Shown: positions 7,390 to 16,399 of the stretch, one piece after another | Numbering within the stretch: the first letter of the stretch is position 1 | How the letters are laid out: every line of letters starts with the position of its first letter | Position numbers and translations under genes: made by a program | From: an uncultured Chthonomonas sp. | GTDB lineage: Bacteria; Armatimonadota; Chthonomonadetes; Chthonomonadales; Chthonomonadaceae | Assembly: GCA_903859705.1 (NCBI GenBank) | Contig: CAIONQ010000162.1 | Span: forward strand, 1 to 64,000 | Length of the DNA: 64,000 nucleotides | Direction: 5' to 3' | The notes under the pieces: generated by a model | What the model was told of the DNA's origin: nothing | The model's input: the letters and a program-made list of their open reading frames with translations, nothing else | The model's database searches: none

Positions 7390-9690
7390 ATGTCTGTTTC
7401 TTGCATCCTCTCTGCCCTTATCTCAGCCGCTGCGTTTGCTGTCTCTTTCCCTGCAATCGCACAATCGCGCCTGCCTGCTGCTGACCTTAACCCGCACCTC
7501 ACCGCCCCGATATCTACCTGGGACGAAGCCCTGCCGCTGGGCTGCGGATCCATGGGAATGCTGATGTGGGGCGAGGGCAACACGCTGCGCCTTTCGATGG
7601 ATCGAGGGGACCTATGGGATGAGCGGCCTTCTAAGCGGTTTACGGAGGTAAAGAGCAGGTTCACTTACAAAGAGATGCAGCGGATGGCAGCAACGGGAGC
7701 GAAGGCGGAGTTTGATGACGTATTCGACTCCAATTACGATTACGATGGCCCCCCCACAAAGCTGCCTGCCGGACGAGTGGAGATTACGTTGCAGAGTGGG
7801 GGCAACCTCAAGGCATTTGACCTAAACCTTGGCCATGCTGAGGCTGTGGCTTCCCTGGATGCAGGCGGCGAATGCCGGGGGTTTACCGATGCAAATTCTG
7901 TTGCGCACCCGGTAGCGATGCTCCGGCTATCTGGTACAAAAATCGGTTCTGTACTGCTAAAGTCTCCAGAGTCTGTTCAAAAGCTCGGCTATCCTGCGCC
8001 TACCTCCGGTGGCAGTGGCAATGAGCGCTGGTTTGAGCAGCAGGCGGCTGATGGGTTCTCATATGCAATCGCCGTGGTGTGGCGGGAGCGTAACGACAGT
8101 TCAGAGGCGGCAATTGCTGTAACTGCTCACCATTCAGAGAGCGGTGTAGCAGAAACTGCACACCAGGAGGCATTGCGTATCTGCCGGTCTGCCCTTACTG
8201 CTGGGTATGCACACCTAGTTGCTGCCCACAAAAAGTGGTGGGCGCAGTTCTGGCAGCGGTCTGCAATTCAGATCCCCGACCGGCGCATCGCACAGCAGTA
8301 CGCTTTTGTGCGGTATCTGGCGGGGGCAGCATCACGCCCTGGTGCGCCGCCAATGCCACTTCAGGGAGTGTGGTCGGCCGATGCAGGCACTCTGCCACCC
8401 TGGAAGGGCGACTACCACAACGACCTCAATACGCAGATGACCTACATTGCGTACCGCACATCTGGAGACTTTGAAGAAGGACGCTGCTTTCTGGATTACC
8501 TGTGGGACCGCATGCCTGTGTTCCGTGCATTTGCCCACAGTTTCTTCAATGCCCCGGGAGCAGCAGTGCCAGGTGTGATGAGCCTTGCAGGAAATCCACT
8601 TGGCGGATGGGGTATGTATAGCTGCTCGCCCACTATGGGTGCCTGGAATGCGCATCTGTTTTATCTCCACTGGAGGCATACCGCAGACACGCGGTTTTTA
8701 AAAGAGAGAGCCTACCCATTCTGCAGTGAAATAGGTACCTGTATTAACGCACTGCTAAAGCCAGATGCCAGTGGAACAATGGTGTTGCCACTCTCTTCCT
8801 CGCCAGAGATCTTCGATAATCGGCTCAAAGCGTTTCTCAAACCGAATACGAATTACGATCTGGCGTGCATGCGCATGCTGTTTCTATCTCTGGAAGAGAT
8901 GGCAAACAAACTTGGTAAACATGCCGAAGCGTCAGATTGGCAGCATGTTGCCGCTGCAATTGGCAACTTTCACAAACGGCCGGATGGCACCCTACTTTTG
9001 GATGAAACCACGCCCCTGCCAGAGAGCCATCGGCACCTGTCAAATTTGATGGCGCTGCATCCGTTTAACCTTATTACAGTGGAGAGTGGGGACTCGGACG
9101 TGCTCGCCATCGATCAGAGCCTGAAGGATTGGCAATCCAAAGGCACCAGCCTTTGGTGCGGTTATAGCTTTAGCTGGATGGCATGTATGCGTGCCAGGGT
9201 GGGGGATGCCGAGGCAGCATTTCATAACCTGGATATTTATGCCCGTGCGTTTGTGCTGCGCAATGGCTTTCATGCCAACGGAGATCAAACAAAATCGGGC
9301 TACAGCACTTTCACATATCGGCCGTTTACCCTGGAGGGTAACTTCCTTGCGATGGAGGCAGTACATGAAATGCTGCTACAGAGCTGGAGCCCGAGCCCCG
9401 GGGCAGGAGAGTGGGGAACTATCCGCATATTCCCGGCTATGCCTGCTGCATGGAAGGATGCCTCATTTCAAGATTTACGCGCAGAAGGTGGACACCTTAT
9501 TAGTGCGGAGCGTAGAGGTGGTATTTGCCGGATGGTCCGGATTACTGCAGGTAATGACGGGGAGATCCACCTGCGAGACCCGTTTGGTGGCAAAGCGGCT
9601 ACCTGGAACAGAACGGATATTGTTAGAAATGGCGAAGAGTTAGTAGTGGCGCTTAGGAAAGGTGAGGTACTTCACGGAAGTGCCGATTGA
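7390..9690 (+). CDS. secreted glycoside hydrolase family 95-like protein
   Basis: A 766-residue protein with a signal peptide (cleavage near Ala-Ile-Ala-Gln, about residue 25). The N-terminal beta-sandwich opens with a GH95-type Leu-Pro-Leu-Gly-Cys-Gly-Ser-Met-Gly motif. The central (alpha/alpha)6 barrel has Leu-Gln-Gly-Val-Trp and Trp-Lys-Gly-Asp-Tyr-His-Asn-Asp-Leu-Asn-Thr-Gln-Met, the counterpart of the GH95 catalytic region. The C-terminus has the usual Arg-Pro-Phe-Thr-Leu-Glu-Gly-Asn block and beta domain. GH95 enzymes remove fucose or galactose from glycans, probably in the periplasm here. The substrate is not deducible. The gene is monocistronic, and its length is normal for GH95. Confidence 0.82.
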   Translation: MSVSCILSALISAAAFAVSFPAIAQSRLPAADLNPHLTAPISTWDEALPLGCGSMGMLMWGEGNTLRLSMDRGDLWDERPSKRFTEVKSRFTYKEMQRMAATGAKAEFDDVFDSNYDYDGPPTKLPAGRVEITLQSGGNLKAFDLNLGHAEAVASLDAGGECRGFTDANSVAHPVAMLRLSGTKIGSVLLKSPESVQKLGYPAPTSGGSGNERWFEQQAADGFSYAIAVVWRERNDSSEAAIAVTAHHSESGVAETAHQEALRICRSALTAGYAHLVAAHKKWWAQFWQRSAIQIPDRRIAQQYAFVRYLAGAASRPGAPPMPLQGVWSADAGTLPPWKGDYHNDLNTQMTYIAYRTSGDFEEGRCFLDYLWDRMPVFRAFAHSFFNAPGAAVPGVMSLAGNPLGGWGMYSCSPTMGAWNAHLFYLHWRHTADTRFLKERAYPFCSEIGTCINALLKPDASGTMVLPLSSSPEIFDNRLKAFLKPNTNYDLACMRMLFLSLEEMANKLGKHAEASDWQHVAAAIGNFHKRPDGTLLLDETTPLPESHRHLSNLMALHPFNLITVESGDSDVLAIDQSLKDWQSKGTSLWCGYSFSWMACMRARVGDAEAAFHNLDIYARAFVLRNGFHANGDQTKSGYSTFTYRPFTLEGNFLAMEAVHEMLLQSWSPSPGAGEWGTIRIFPAMPAAWKDASFQDLRAEGGHLISAERRGGICRMVRITAGNDGEIHLRDPFGGKAATWNRTDIVRNGEELVVALRKGEVLHGSAD

Positions 9691-9803
9691 TTGTAAGCCA
9701 TTGTACATCAACATCCAAACAGCTGTTGAACACATCGAAACCATGAGTTTCAGCCACCTCAGGTAAGCGCAAGCAAGAGGTACTATGGTTATCTAAGTAC
9801 TAA

Positions 9804-9835
9804 ATGCCGGACAGCGTTATTGTTGCCCGGCTTTT
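9804..9835 (+). terminator. probable terminator after the GH95-like gene
   Basis: GCCGG and CCGGC arms (with an extendable ACA/TGT pairing inside) are followed directly by TTTT. It lies between convergent genes, and the plus-strand orientation fits best. Confidence 0.5.
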
Positions 9836-9864
9836 AGCATTCTATATCGGCCGGTTTTGCCAGA

Positions 9865-11331
9865 CTATTGGCCCTGGCCGAGAGCATAGCCCGGAACACC
9901 ATCGAATACGCAAAGGTTTTCTGATTTGATGAAATCCAACCCAAGATCATGGATTGTATCCAGCAGTATTACGATTTGTTTGTGTGTAATCGTGCCGCCT
10001 TCCTTCGCTGCCATAAATCGGCAACGCCAATGATCCGTACAAATGGTTTCAGGTAAGCCAGATGGCCATACTTTAACTCCCCGATTTGTGATCATAACGA
10101 GTGCCATGCCAAGTTCATTTGCCGCTTCTTCGCTCATTGTGCACAGCATCGCACCAAGGCAATCCGGGCTGCGTGTACTATCGTGCAGAAACACGTCCAC
10201 TCCAACCAACTGTTTTTCAGCAACGTGCCGAGTATTGGCCTGGCTTGTACTTACTGATGGCGGTGCTGCGTTTGCGTAGTTAACTGCCTGAAGTATCTGT
10301 GGCCGCTCGCCGAGCCGGGCAATAACTGCTGCGGCAAACTCACGTGTTCCCTGTGCCAGTTTATTTTCGAGGTGTTCCTGCGCCCCCATGTCATATGTTC
10401 TTGTTCCCTGTTCGACAGCGGTAAGCCAGGCATTGTGGACGCGCTCGGCAACATCCGCCTGGCCGATGTGATTGAGCATCATCACCGCTGCGAGCAATAG
10501 ACCAGAAGGATTTGCTATGTTCTTGCCTGCAATATCCGGGGCCGAACCGTGAATAGCCTCGAACATCGCACCATGTTCTCCAATATTTGCAGAGGCTGCC
10601 AGGCCAACAGAACCTGCGATCTGTGCCGCCACATCGGATAGGATGTCTCCGTAGAGGTTAGGCATTACCAGCACATCGAATCGTTCTGGGGTATCGGCAA
10701 GCCGTGCGGCACCTATGTCTACAATCCAATGTTCGTTCTGAATATCCGGGTACTCTGCCGAGATTTCATCGAACACCTTATGAAATAGGCCATCCGTAAG
10801 CTTCATGATGTTGTCTTTGGTGAAGCACGAAACTTTCTTACGGCCATAAGCCCGTGCGTACTCAAACGCATATCTGACAATTTTTTCGCATCCTGGCCTC
10901 GTGATTAGCTTCAGGCATTGCATCACATCATCCGTTTGGCGGTGCTCAATGCCTGCATACAGGTCTTCCTCATTCTCACGAACGATCACCAGATCCATAG
11001 CCGGGTGGCGAGTAGGTACAAATGGTGCATACGCGGTACATGGGCGCACATTTGCGTATAGGCCAAGTGACTTTCGTATGGTAACGTTGAGGCTCTTCAA
11101 CCCACCGCCCTGCGGGGTGGTAATTGGTGCTTTCAAAAATACGCGCGTTCGGCGCAGAGACTCCCATGCTTCAGGTTCTATACCGGCGCTCACTCCGCGC
11201 TCATAAACGGATTTGCCAATTTGAATGGTCTCTATCTCAAGTCTTGCATCTGCAGCTTTGAGGATTTGCAGCACGGCTACCATAATTTCCGGCCCAATGC
11301 CATCTCCCATTGCAACTGTAATGGCCGTCAT
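9865..11331 (-). CDS. icd: NADP-type isocitrate dehydrogenase, Thermus/Rickettsia-like long form
   Basis: A 488-residue decarboxylating dehydrogenase of the isocitrate/isopropylmalate family (isocitrate to 2-oxoglutarate, TCA cycle). Visible features are the N-terminal Gly-Asp-Gly-Ile-Gly-Pro-Glu, the substrate loop Ser-Leu-Asn-Val-Thr-Ile-Arg-Lys, the metal-binding Tyr-Gly-Asp-Ile-Leu-Ser-Asp and the coenzyme-loop His-Gly-Ser-Ala-Pro-Asp-Ile-Ala-Gly-Lys. About 140 extra C-terminal residues match the extension of the Thermus-type enzyme and exclude leuB. Cofactor choice is inferred from that subtype. AGGAG precedes the ATG. It is divergent from a winged-helix gene, across a spacer with repeated motifs. 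Confidence 0.88.
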   Translation of the reverse strand: MTAITVAMGDGIGPEIMVAVLQILKAADARLEIETIQIGKSVYERGVSAGIEPEAWESLRRTRVFLKAPITTPQGGGLKSLNVTIRKSLGLYANVRPCTAYAPFVPTRHPAMDLVIVRENEEDLYAGIEHRQTDDVMQCLKLITRPGCEKIVRYAFEYARAYGRKKVSCFTKDNIMKLTDGLFHKVFDEISAEYPDIQNEHWIVDIGAARLADTPERFDVLVMPNLYGDILSDVAAQIAGSVGLAASANIGEHGAMFEAIHGSAPDIAGKNIANPSGLLLAAVMMLNHIGQADVAERVHNAWLTAVEQGTRTYDMGAQEHLENKLAQGTREFAAAVIARLGERPQILQAVNYANAAPPSVSTSQANTRHVAEKQLVGVDVFLHDSTRSPDCLGAMLCTMSEEAANELGMALVMITNRGVKVWPSGLPETICTDHWRCRFMAAKEGGTITHKQIVILLDTIHDLGLDFIKSENLCVFDGVPGYALGQGQ

Positions 11332-11382
11332 ATAATCACTCCTTTGATGAGTTTAGCTTCGATTGATGTATAATATTCAAGT

Positions 11383-11441
11383 CGCGAATATATTACCATG
11401 AATATTGTTTCATGCAATGCAATACGCGAAAATATTGTCAT
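11383..11441. promoter_or_regulatory. candidate operator array between icd and the winged-helix gene
   Basis: Two direct repeats, CGCGAATATATTACCAT (11383-11399) and CGCGAAAATATTGTCAT (11425-11441), match at 14 of 17 positions and start 42 bases apart, close to four helical turns. Between them is a perfect inverted repeat, CATGAATATTGTTTCATG (11397-11414). The AT-rich spacer presumably contains both divergent promoters. The regulator acting here is inferred to be the adjacent winged-helix protein. Confidence 0.45.
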
Positions 11442-11459
11442 ATATTTAAGGAGGCCACG

Positions 11460-11765
11460 ATGGCATCCACTCAAACCGCAGTTTCTGCCGGAGCTGGCTG
11501 GACCTTTTTAACCAATCATTCCCATGTAATCATCTGCCTCTGGCAGGATCCTACGATGCGCCTTCGAGATATTGCGCTGCGTGTGGGAATTACGGAGCGA
11601 GCAGTGCAGCGAATTGTTGCCGACATGGAAGAGGCCGGCGTGCTTACACGGGCCAGGGAAGGGCGGCGCAACACTTACGAAATTCATGCGGAACTGCCGC
11701 TGCGACATGAGCTTGAGTCGCACCGCTCCGTAAAGGATTTGCTTGAACTTGCAGGCGGCAAGTAG
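11460..11765 (+). CDS. small winged-helix (MarR-like) transcriptional regulator
   Basis: A 101-residue DNA-binding protein. The start is the ATG at 11460, 6 bases after a strong AAGGAGG; an in-frame upstream start at 11412 would lack any ribosome site. Residues about 30-80 form a winged helix-turn-helix: Met-Arg-Leu-Arg-Asp-Ile-Ala, then Thr-Glu-Arg-Ala-Val-Gln-Arg-Ile-Val as recognition helix, then a wing Gly-Arg-Arg-Asn-Thr-Tyr. There is no ligand or metal domain. It is divergent from icd and followed 17 bases later by a LysR gene, so it may be autoregulatory and may control icd. Confidence 0.8.
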   Translation: MASTQTAVSAGAGWTFLTNHSHVIICLWQDPTMRLRDIALRVGITERAVQRIVADMEEAGVLTRAREGRRNTYEIHAELPLRHELESHRSVKDLLELAGGK

Positions 11766-11782
11766 AATATGGAACTAACCGG

Positions 11783-12676
11783 ATGGAGCTAAGAGAGTTA
11801 GCAGCCTTTGTGAGCGTGTGTGAGCACCGTAGTTTCACCCGGGCAGCAGAAGAGCTGTGCCTTAGCCAACCCGCTGTTACACGGCAGATAGCTTCTTTAG
11901 AGACAGACTTACGGACCCGCCTTTTTGACAGAATGGGGCGTGATGTTCAATTAACTTCATCTGGCCTGGCGATGCAGCGCTACGCCAAGGAGATGCTACG
12001 CCTCGCCAGCGAAGCCAGGCGAGCCGTTGGGGATGTGGTTAGCGGTGAGGCAGGGAGGCTTGCAGTGGGTGCCAACAGCACCACGGCAACCTATTTGCTG
12101 CCGCGCGTGCTAAGGGAATTTCGGGAGAAGTACCCGGGAGTAGAACTCGCAGTACATACTGGAGTTTCCTCTCAGGTGGCCGAGATGGTTACTGCGAACA
12201 GTGTTGACCTGGGGATAGTAACCGGCCACGCACCACAAGAGGGATTGATTGCGGCTCCCCTTACTGAATACGAGATTGTTGCAGTTGCTTTTCCGGAGCA
12301 TCCGCTTGCAAATGCTGCAGCGCCAGTACATACAAATCAGCTATCTGGCTGTCCCCTCATCCTGATGGAGGAGGGAACTAATCTGCGGCGTTATGTAGAT
12401 CGATTGCTTTCGACGGCAGGCGTTGAAGAACGTGTATCCGTAACGATGGAATTGGATAATGTTGAGGCCATCAAGAAGATGATAGAGGCTCGCCTCGGGA
12501 TTTCTTTACTTCCACTTATTTCTGTAGAGGCCGAGGTGGAAACTGGCCGATTAGTGGCCATTCCCCTTGCAGATATGCCGGCTGCCAGCAGACGCATCAG
12601 TGCCATATACCGCCAGGATAAATATATTACCGCTGCTATTCGGGCATTTCTGGATCTGCTTGCCGTTCGCCTGTGA
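11783..12676 (+). CDS. LysR-family transcriptional regulator
   Basis: A 297-residue protein with the canonical LysR N-terminal helix-turn-helix (residues 1-60; Arg-Ser-Phe-Thr-Arg-Ala-Ala-Glu-Glu-Leu and Gln-Pro-Ala-Val-Thr-Arg-Gln). A periplasmic-binding-protein-like effector domain follows (about 90-295), with Val-Asp-Leu-Gly-Ile-Val in the usual place. The length is standard. The effector domain resembles CysB/CysL/CbbR-type regulators only in a general way. It starts 17 bases after the winged-helix gene and precedes hemL, with a LysR-type T-N11-A palindrome in between. Confidence 0.9.
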   Translation: MELRELAAFVSVCEHRSFTRAAEELCLSQPAVTRQIASLETDLRTRLFDRMGRDVQLTSSGLAMQRYAKEMLRLASEARRAVGDVVSGEAGRLAVGANSTTATYLLPRVLREFREKYPGVELAVHTGVSSQVAEMVTANSVDLGIVTGHAPQEGLIAAPLTEYEIVAVAFPEHPLANAAAPVHTNQLSGCPLILMEEGTNLRRYVDRLLSTAGVEERVSVTMELDNVEAIKKMIEARLGISLLPLISVEAEVETGRLVAIPLADMPAASRRISAIYRQDKYITAAIRAFLDLLAVRL

Positions 12677-12767
12677 TTGGGTCGCACGGTACAATTCTCC
12701 ATTCCGAATGCCAACTGGTTGCCTGCAACAAGGGAACCGGTGGCTGAGTGCTTAATATGATATTACG

Positions 12768-12783
12768 ATTGCTGTATTGCAAT
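12768..12783. promoter_or_regulatory. candidate LysR-type binding box upstream of hemL
   Basis: ATTGCTGTATTGCAAT has perfect 5-base arms around a 6-base centre and satisfies the T-N11-A rule for LysR regulators. It lies 20 bases before the hemL start, between the lysR gene and hemL. Confidence 0.4.
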
Positions 12784-12803
12784 AGAACTATGAGGTGTAT
12801 GAC

Positions 12804-14093
12804 GTGAGCAGAGAGCATTCCCGAGAGCTATTTGAGCGCGCCTGTAAGGTAATACCCGGTGGTGTTAACTCGCCGGTGCGTGCGTTTCGCTCAGTTGGCG
12901 GTGACCCGCTGTTTATAAAGGCAGGGCAGGGAGCCGAGCTGATTGATGCCGATAACAACCATTACCTTGATTGCATTGGATCCTGGGGACCACTGATCCT
13001 GGGACATGCATACCCGGCGATTATTGGAGCAATAAGCGAACAGCTGTCCAGCGGAACCACGTACGGTGCACCAACTGAGCTTGAAGTACACCTTGCTGAG
13101 GCCATTGTTGCCGCTGTACCGTCTATAGAAAAAGTAAGAATGGTGTCCTCTGGAACCGAAGCAACCATGTCTGCAATTAGAGTTGCACGTGGCTTTACAG
13201 GGCGTTCTAAGATACTGAAGTTTGAGGGCTGTTATCATGGCCATGCAGATTTCTTGCTTGCCAAAGCCGGCTCTGGTGTGGCGACACTGGGACTGCCGGA
13301 GTGCGCAGGCGTGCCAGCCAGCATTACCGCAGACACGATTACGTTGCCGTACAACGATGTGGAGGCCGTAAGTGAACTGTTTGCTGCAGAAGGGGATTCT
13401 ATCGCCTGTATTATTCTTGAGCCGGTTGTTGGGAACATGGGATGCGTGCCACCTCTGCCCGGCTACCTGCAGGTGCTTCGAGACATAACAGCTGCACATG
13501 GAGCGTTGCTCATATTTGATGAAGTGATGACGGGCTTTCGCCTGGCGTATGGCGGTGCTCAGGAGCGCTTCGGCATAACTCCAGACCTTACATGCCTGGG
13601 CAAAGTTGTAGGTGGCGGCATGCCTCTGGGAGCCTACGGAGGTAGGGCCGATATTATGGATGCGGTTGCTCCGGTAGGGCCAGTGTATCAAGCCGGCACA
13701 CTATCCGGAAATCCTGTTGCGGTTACTGCGGGGATTGCCATGCTTACCGAACTATTGGAGCGTAAGCAAGAGATATACCCATACCTGGAGGATCTTGGCG
13801 CAAAGCTTAGCGCCGGCCTGCAGGCGGCTGCTAAAAAGGCAGGGCGCAACGTACTGGTAAACCAGTTGGGATCTATGATTACAGTTTTCTTTACTGATCT
13901 GGATACAGTTACTAACTATGCCGATGCAAAGGCAAGCGATACCGCAGCGTTCGGGATGTGGTTTCGTAAGATGCTTGATCAAGGCATCTATTGGCCGCCA
14001 AGTCAGTTTGAAGCGGCTTTCCTTTCTGCAGTAATGACGGAAGAAGATATCGATAGAATTGTTGCGGCAGCGGAGGTGGCGTTCAACGCGTAG
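12804..14093 (+). CDS. hemL: glutamate-1-semialdehyde 2,1-aminomutase
   Basis: About 429 residues, a PLP-dependent class-III aminotransferase-fold enzyme. It converts glutamate-1-semialdehyde to 5-aminolevulinate in the C5 route to haem and other tetrapyrroles. Diagnostic features are [10 protein letters not shown] near the N-terminus, Ser-Ser-Gly-Thr-Glu-Ala for phosphate binding, Phe-Asp-Glu-Val-Met-Thr-Gly-Phe-Arg, and the PLP lysine in Leu-Gly-Lys-Val-Val-Gly-Gly-Gly. I place the start at GTG 12804, 8 bases after TGAGG; a GTG at 12795 overlaps that ribosome site. Other haem genes are not adjacent. Confidence 0.95.
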   Translation: MSREHSRELFERACKVIPGGVNSPVRAFRSVGGDPLFIKAGQGAELIDADNNHYLDCIGSWGPLILGHAYPAIIGAISEQLSSGTTYGAPTELEVHLAEAIVAAVPSIEKVRMVSSGTEATMSAIRVARGFTGRSKILKFEGCYHGHADFLLAKAGSGVATLGLPECAGVPASITADTITLPYNDVEAVSELFAAEGDSIACIILEPVVGNMGCVPPLPGYLQVLRDITAAHGALLIFDEVMTGFRLAYGGAQERFGITPDLTCLGKVVGGGMPLGAYGGRADIMDAVAPVGPVYQAGTLSGNPVAVTAGIAMLTELLERKQEIYPYLEDLGAKLSAGLQAAAKKAGRNVLVNQLGSMITVFFTDLDTVTNYADAKASDTAAFGMWFRKMLDQGIYWPPSQFEAAFLSAVMTEEDIDRIVAAAEVAFNA

Positions 14094-14102
14094 GGAGGAA
14101 GC

Positions 14103-14621
14103 ATGAGCCAACAAACAAGTTTTACCACGCGGAGATCTATAAGGCCGGGCAGCTTTGCACTCATTCGGGCTGTGATCCTGAATGGGCTCGGTGCATTCTT
14201 GTTTCTTCGCATAGCGCTTGCTATATTCGGGATAGAAGAGATCATTCCTGAGGCGGCAGCGCGTATGGGGCACTCAGAAATGAGTGTGCACTGGTACATC
14301 GCTGGCACCCTTACGCCTGGTGCAGCCGTTTGTTTTGGTGCCCTGTGGTTCTGGCTCATCTTAACCGGGAGAACCGAACGCGGTATCTCCTGGGGCTCTG
14401 CGGTTCTCTATGGCGTATTTATCGGGCTGTTTGATGTGCCATTTGCGTTCATGATTGAGGGCTTCCGGCTGGGATTCGGATTTCTGGGGCTTTTGCTTGG
14501 CCTGGCTATAGTGTTTCTCATTCCAAGCCTAACCGTGTGCATGAGCCTGTTTGGGATTGCATTCGGGCTGGCTAACGGCGCTTCTGCAAACAAGTGGATC
14601 CATGAGAAATACCTGAAGTAA
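14103..14621 (+). CDS. unknown integral membrane protein
   Basis: 172 residues with four predicted membrane helices: about residues 18-42, 65-90, 98-118 and 125-155, the last one Gly/Leu-rich. The start sits 6 bases after GGAGG, and the gene begins 9 bases after hemL, so it is co-transcribed with it. I recognise no family. A charged N-terminus before the first helix predicts a cytosolic N-terminus. A role linked to haem is only suggested by position. Confidence 0.7.
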   Translation: MSQQTSFTTRRSIRPGSFALIRAVILNGLGAFLFLRIALAIFGIEEIIPEAAARMGHSEMSVHWYIAGTLTPGAAVCFGALWFWLILTGRTERGISWGSAVLYGVFIGLFDVPFAFMIEGFRLGFGFLGLLLGLAIVFLIPSLTVCMSLFGIAFGLANGASANKWIHEKYLK

Positions 14622-14647
14622 CCTCGAAAATACTGCAGAACAAATAA

Positions 14648-14678
14648 CGGCCTGCCGGTTCGCTGAACCGGCAGGCCG
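14648..14678. terminator. bidirectional terminator between hemL operon and M14 peptidase
   Basis: A perfect 14-bp hairpin (arm CGGCCTGCCGGTTC, 3-base loop) lies between convergent genes. Flanking AAATAA on the left and TTCTT on the right suit both directions. Confidence 0.75.
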
Positions 14679-14697
14679 AATTCTTGATACGTGGAAA

Positions 14698-16383
14698 CTA
14701 CAGTGTTACCGATGTGCGCACTACACCAGCTCGATCGTGCCGAACTGTTATATTAACCGTATCACCCGGCTTGCCAGTAACAATCCACTCAATTTTTGCT
14801 CGCTCGGTGGAAGTGTCTGCTGTCCAGCCATAGGGAACTGGGCCACGGTAGCATCGGCCTTCCAGTTGACCGGCCTCTATGCGTGACTTGCCACTCTGGA
14901 GGGCAGCACCAGCTGGCAGTTCGATCTCAGCAATCACTTCGCGGGAAGTTTTTCGTTCCAATGCCTTGCGAGACACATAGGTTGGCAGCCAGCCTGTGTT
15001 ATCTACCAGAACACGGATCTTGTACGCACCTTCACCAAGCGGGATCGATTCGGCCGAAGCCAGCTTCAGCTCTGGAGATATGAGTGCATGGAAGATAGCC
15101 CAGTCAGAAAGCGGAGCAATCTCCTTTTCCAGCAGATGCGGGGGTGGGTTTCGGAAGCAGTATTGAACATCCCATCCACCAATCTCGATATCGCCAAGCT
15201 GTTCGTGGTGGAAGGGCTTCCAATCAATATACCCTTCACCTTTCAGTACATCATCAGACCATTTGAGCATCTTCAAATCATCGTCAAACGGGTGCTCTCG
15301 TCCCCACTCAATGGGCTTGAAATCTGTGATGCCTGCCTGCCGTTGTGGGCACCATATCTCAACAGTCCAACCGTACATACCCAGGTGCTCATATAGCCAG
15401 TCATCAAAAACGCCGGTAATGACCTCCTTGGGATGGTACTTAAAGTCGTGGAAGACGCTGATGGCAGGATAACCGGTAATTTCGGTACCCTTTTTGCCGA
15501 TCGCCTTGTAGGTCCACAAATCTTCAGCAGGCATCGCTTCGTCAGGCTGGGTGCCATAGGGGCGCAGTAGAACGCCGCTAAATGTGTGGAACGTAAGCCC
15601 GCCGGTGATATTCGGGCGCTCGGAAATGAACTTTATAAGAGCATATGCCTCTGGCTCGGATCCAGGAAACGGGCCAGCCCCATATTGCTCGTTTTCCTGG
15701 CGCCAATGTGCCGGGAAGTTCCGGTTAAGATCCAGGCCCTCTTTTGTTGGGCGCATAGAGTAGGTTATGCCATCCCAGTCCGTCAGTAGGCCCTCTGGCA
15801 GTATTCTGTAATACTGGCCTCCCTGCTCTGTGGGATCCCGTCGAACCATCAGGCGAGGCTCTGCATCGCTAATTTTCCAGGGGCCATTAGCATCTTTAAT
15901 TCGCATGCTCAGAATGCGTTTGTCTCCATCCACATCTGCTGGTTCCAGTCCATCCAGAGGTTCTTCGTCAAATGGATATGGGCGCGTACTGCTTCGAATA
16001 TATCGCGGCTTATCGCTGAAGTAGAGCTCAGCGCCATCGGGATTAACACGCGGAACAATGTAAAAAGCACGGGTATCCAGAACACGAGTAACTTCTGGAT
16101 CATTTCCGTGCCCATTAACTAGCTTGTTTAGCAGGTAAAGCATGGCAGAAGATGCAGAAACTTCGGTTGCATGTATGTTCGCGTCGCACCAAAATGCAGG
16201 CTTATCTGAGGCCGGGCCAGTTACCGAATTTGTTGCGGTTACCAGCCAGATATCTCGGCCCTCAAAACTCTTGCCAATGCTTGTTTTCACAAGTAGGTGC
16301 GGTGCTTCAGCTACCAGAGCATCAATGTGCTCCGTAAGCTCAGCAAATGGGTAATACTTATCAAAGCGCAGCTGATCAGTCAA
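14698..16383 (-). CDS. M14-family zinc carboxypeptidase
   Basis: A 561-residue metallopeptidase. The carboxypeptidase A-type zinc site is visible: His-Ala-Thr-Glu at about residues 71-74 (HxxE) and His in Thr-Phe-His-Thr-Phe-Ser-Gly further on. A substrate-binding Asn-Arg-Asn segment appears in Gly-Leu-Asp-Leu-Asn-Arg-Asn-Phe-Pro, and the catalytic Glu is probably in Trp-Thr-Val-Glu-Ile-Trp. The last about 130 residues look like a beta-sandwich extension. No signal peptide is apparent, so it may act on peptides in the cytosol. It follows the membrane protein gene at 16400 by 16 bases. Confidence 0.87.
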   Translation of the reverse strand: MTDQLRFDKYYPFAELTEHIDALVAEAPHLLVKTSIGKSFEGRDIWLVTATNSVTGPASDKPAFWCDANIHATEVSASSAMLYLLNKLVNGHGNDPEVTRVLDTRAFYIVPRVNPDGAELYFSDKPRYIRSSTRPYPFDEEPLDGLEPADVDGDKRILSMRIKDANGPWKISDAEPRLMVRRDPTEQGGQYYRILPEGLLTDWDGITYSMRPTKEGLDLNRNFPAHWRQENEQYGAGPFPGSEPEAYALIKFISERPNITGGLTFHTFSGVLLRPYGTQPDEAMPAEDLWTYKAIGKKGTEITGYPAISVFHDFKYHPKEVITGVFDDWLYEHLGMYGWTVEIWCPQRQAGITDFKPIEWGREHPFDDDLKMLKWSDDVLKGEGYIDWKPFHHEQLGDIEIGGWDVQYCFRNPPPHLLEKEIAPLSDWAIFHALISPELKLASAESIPLGEGAYKIRVLVDNTGWLPTYVSRKALERKTSREVIAEIELPAGAALQSGKSRIEAGQLEGRCYRGPVPYGWTADTSTERAKIEWIVTGKPGDTVNITVRHDRAGVVRTSVTL

Positions 16384-16399
16384 CGCTGTATCCTCTCAA

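Noticed and set aside
12891-13691. Long antisense frame (266 codons) across hemL
   Set aside because: It is the shadow of a strongly conserved enzyme gene; its translation is Cys/His-rich with no family resemblance and no ribosome site.
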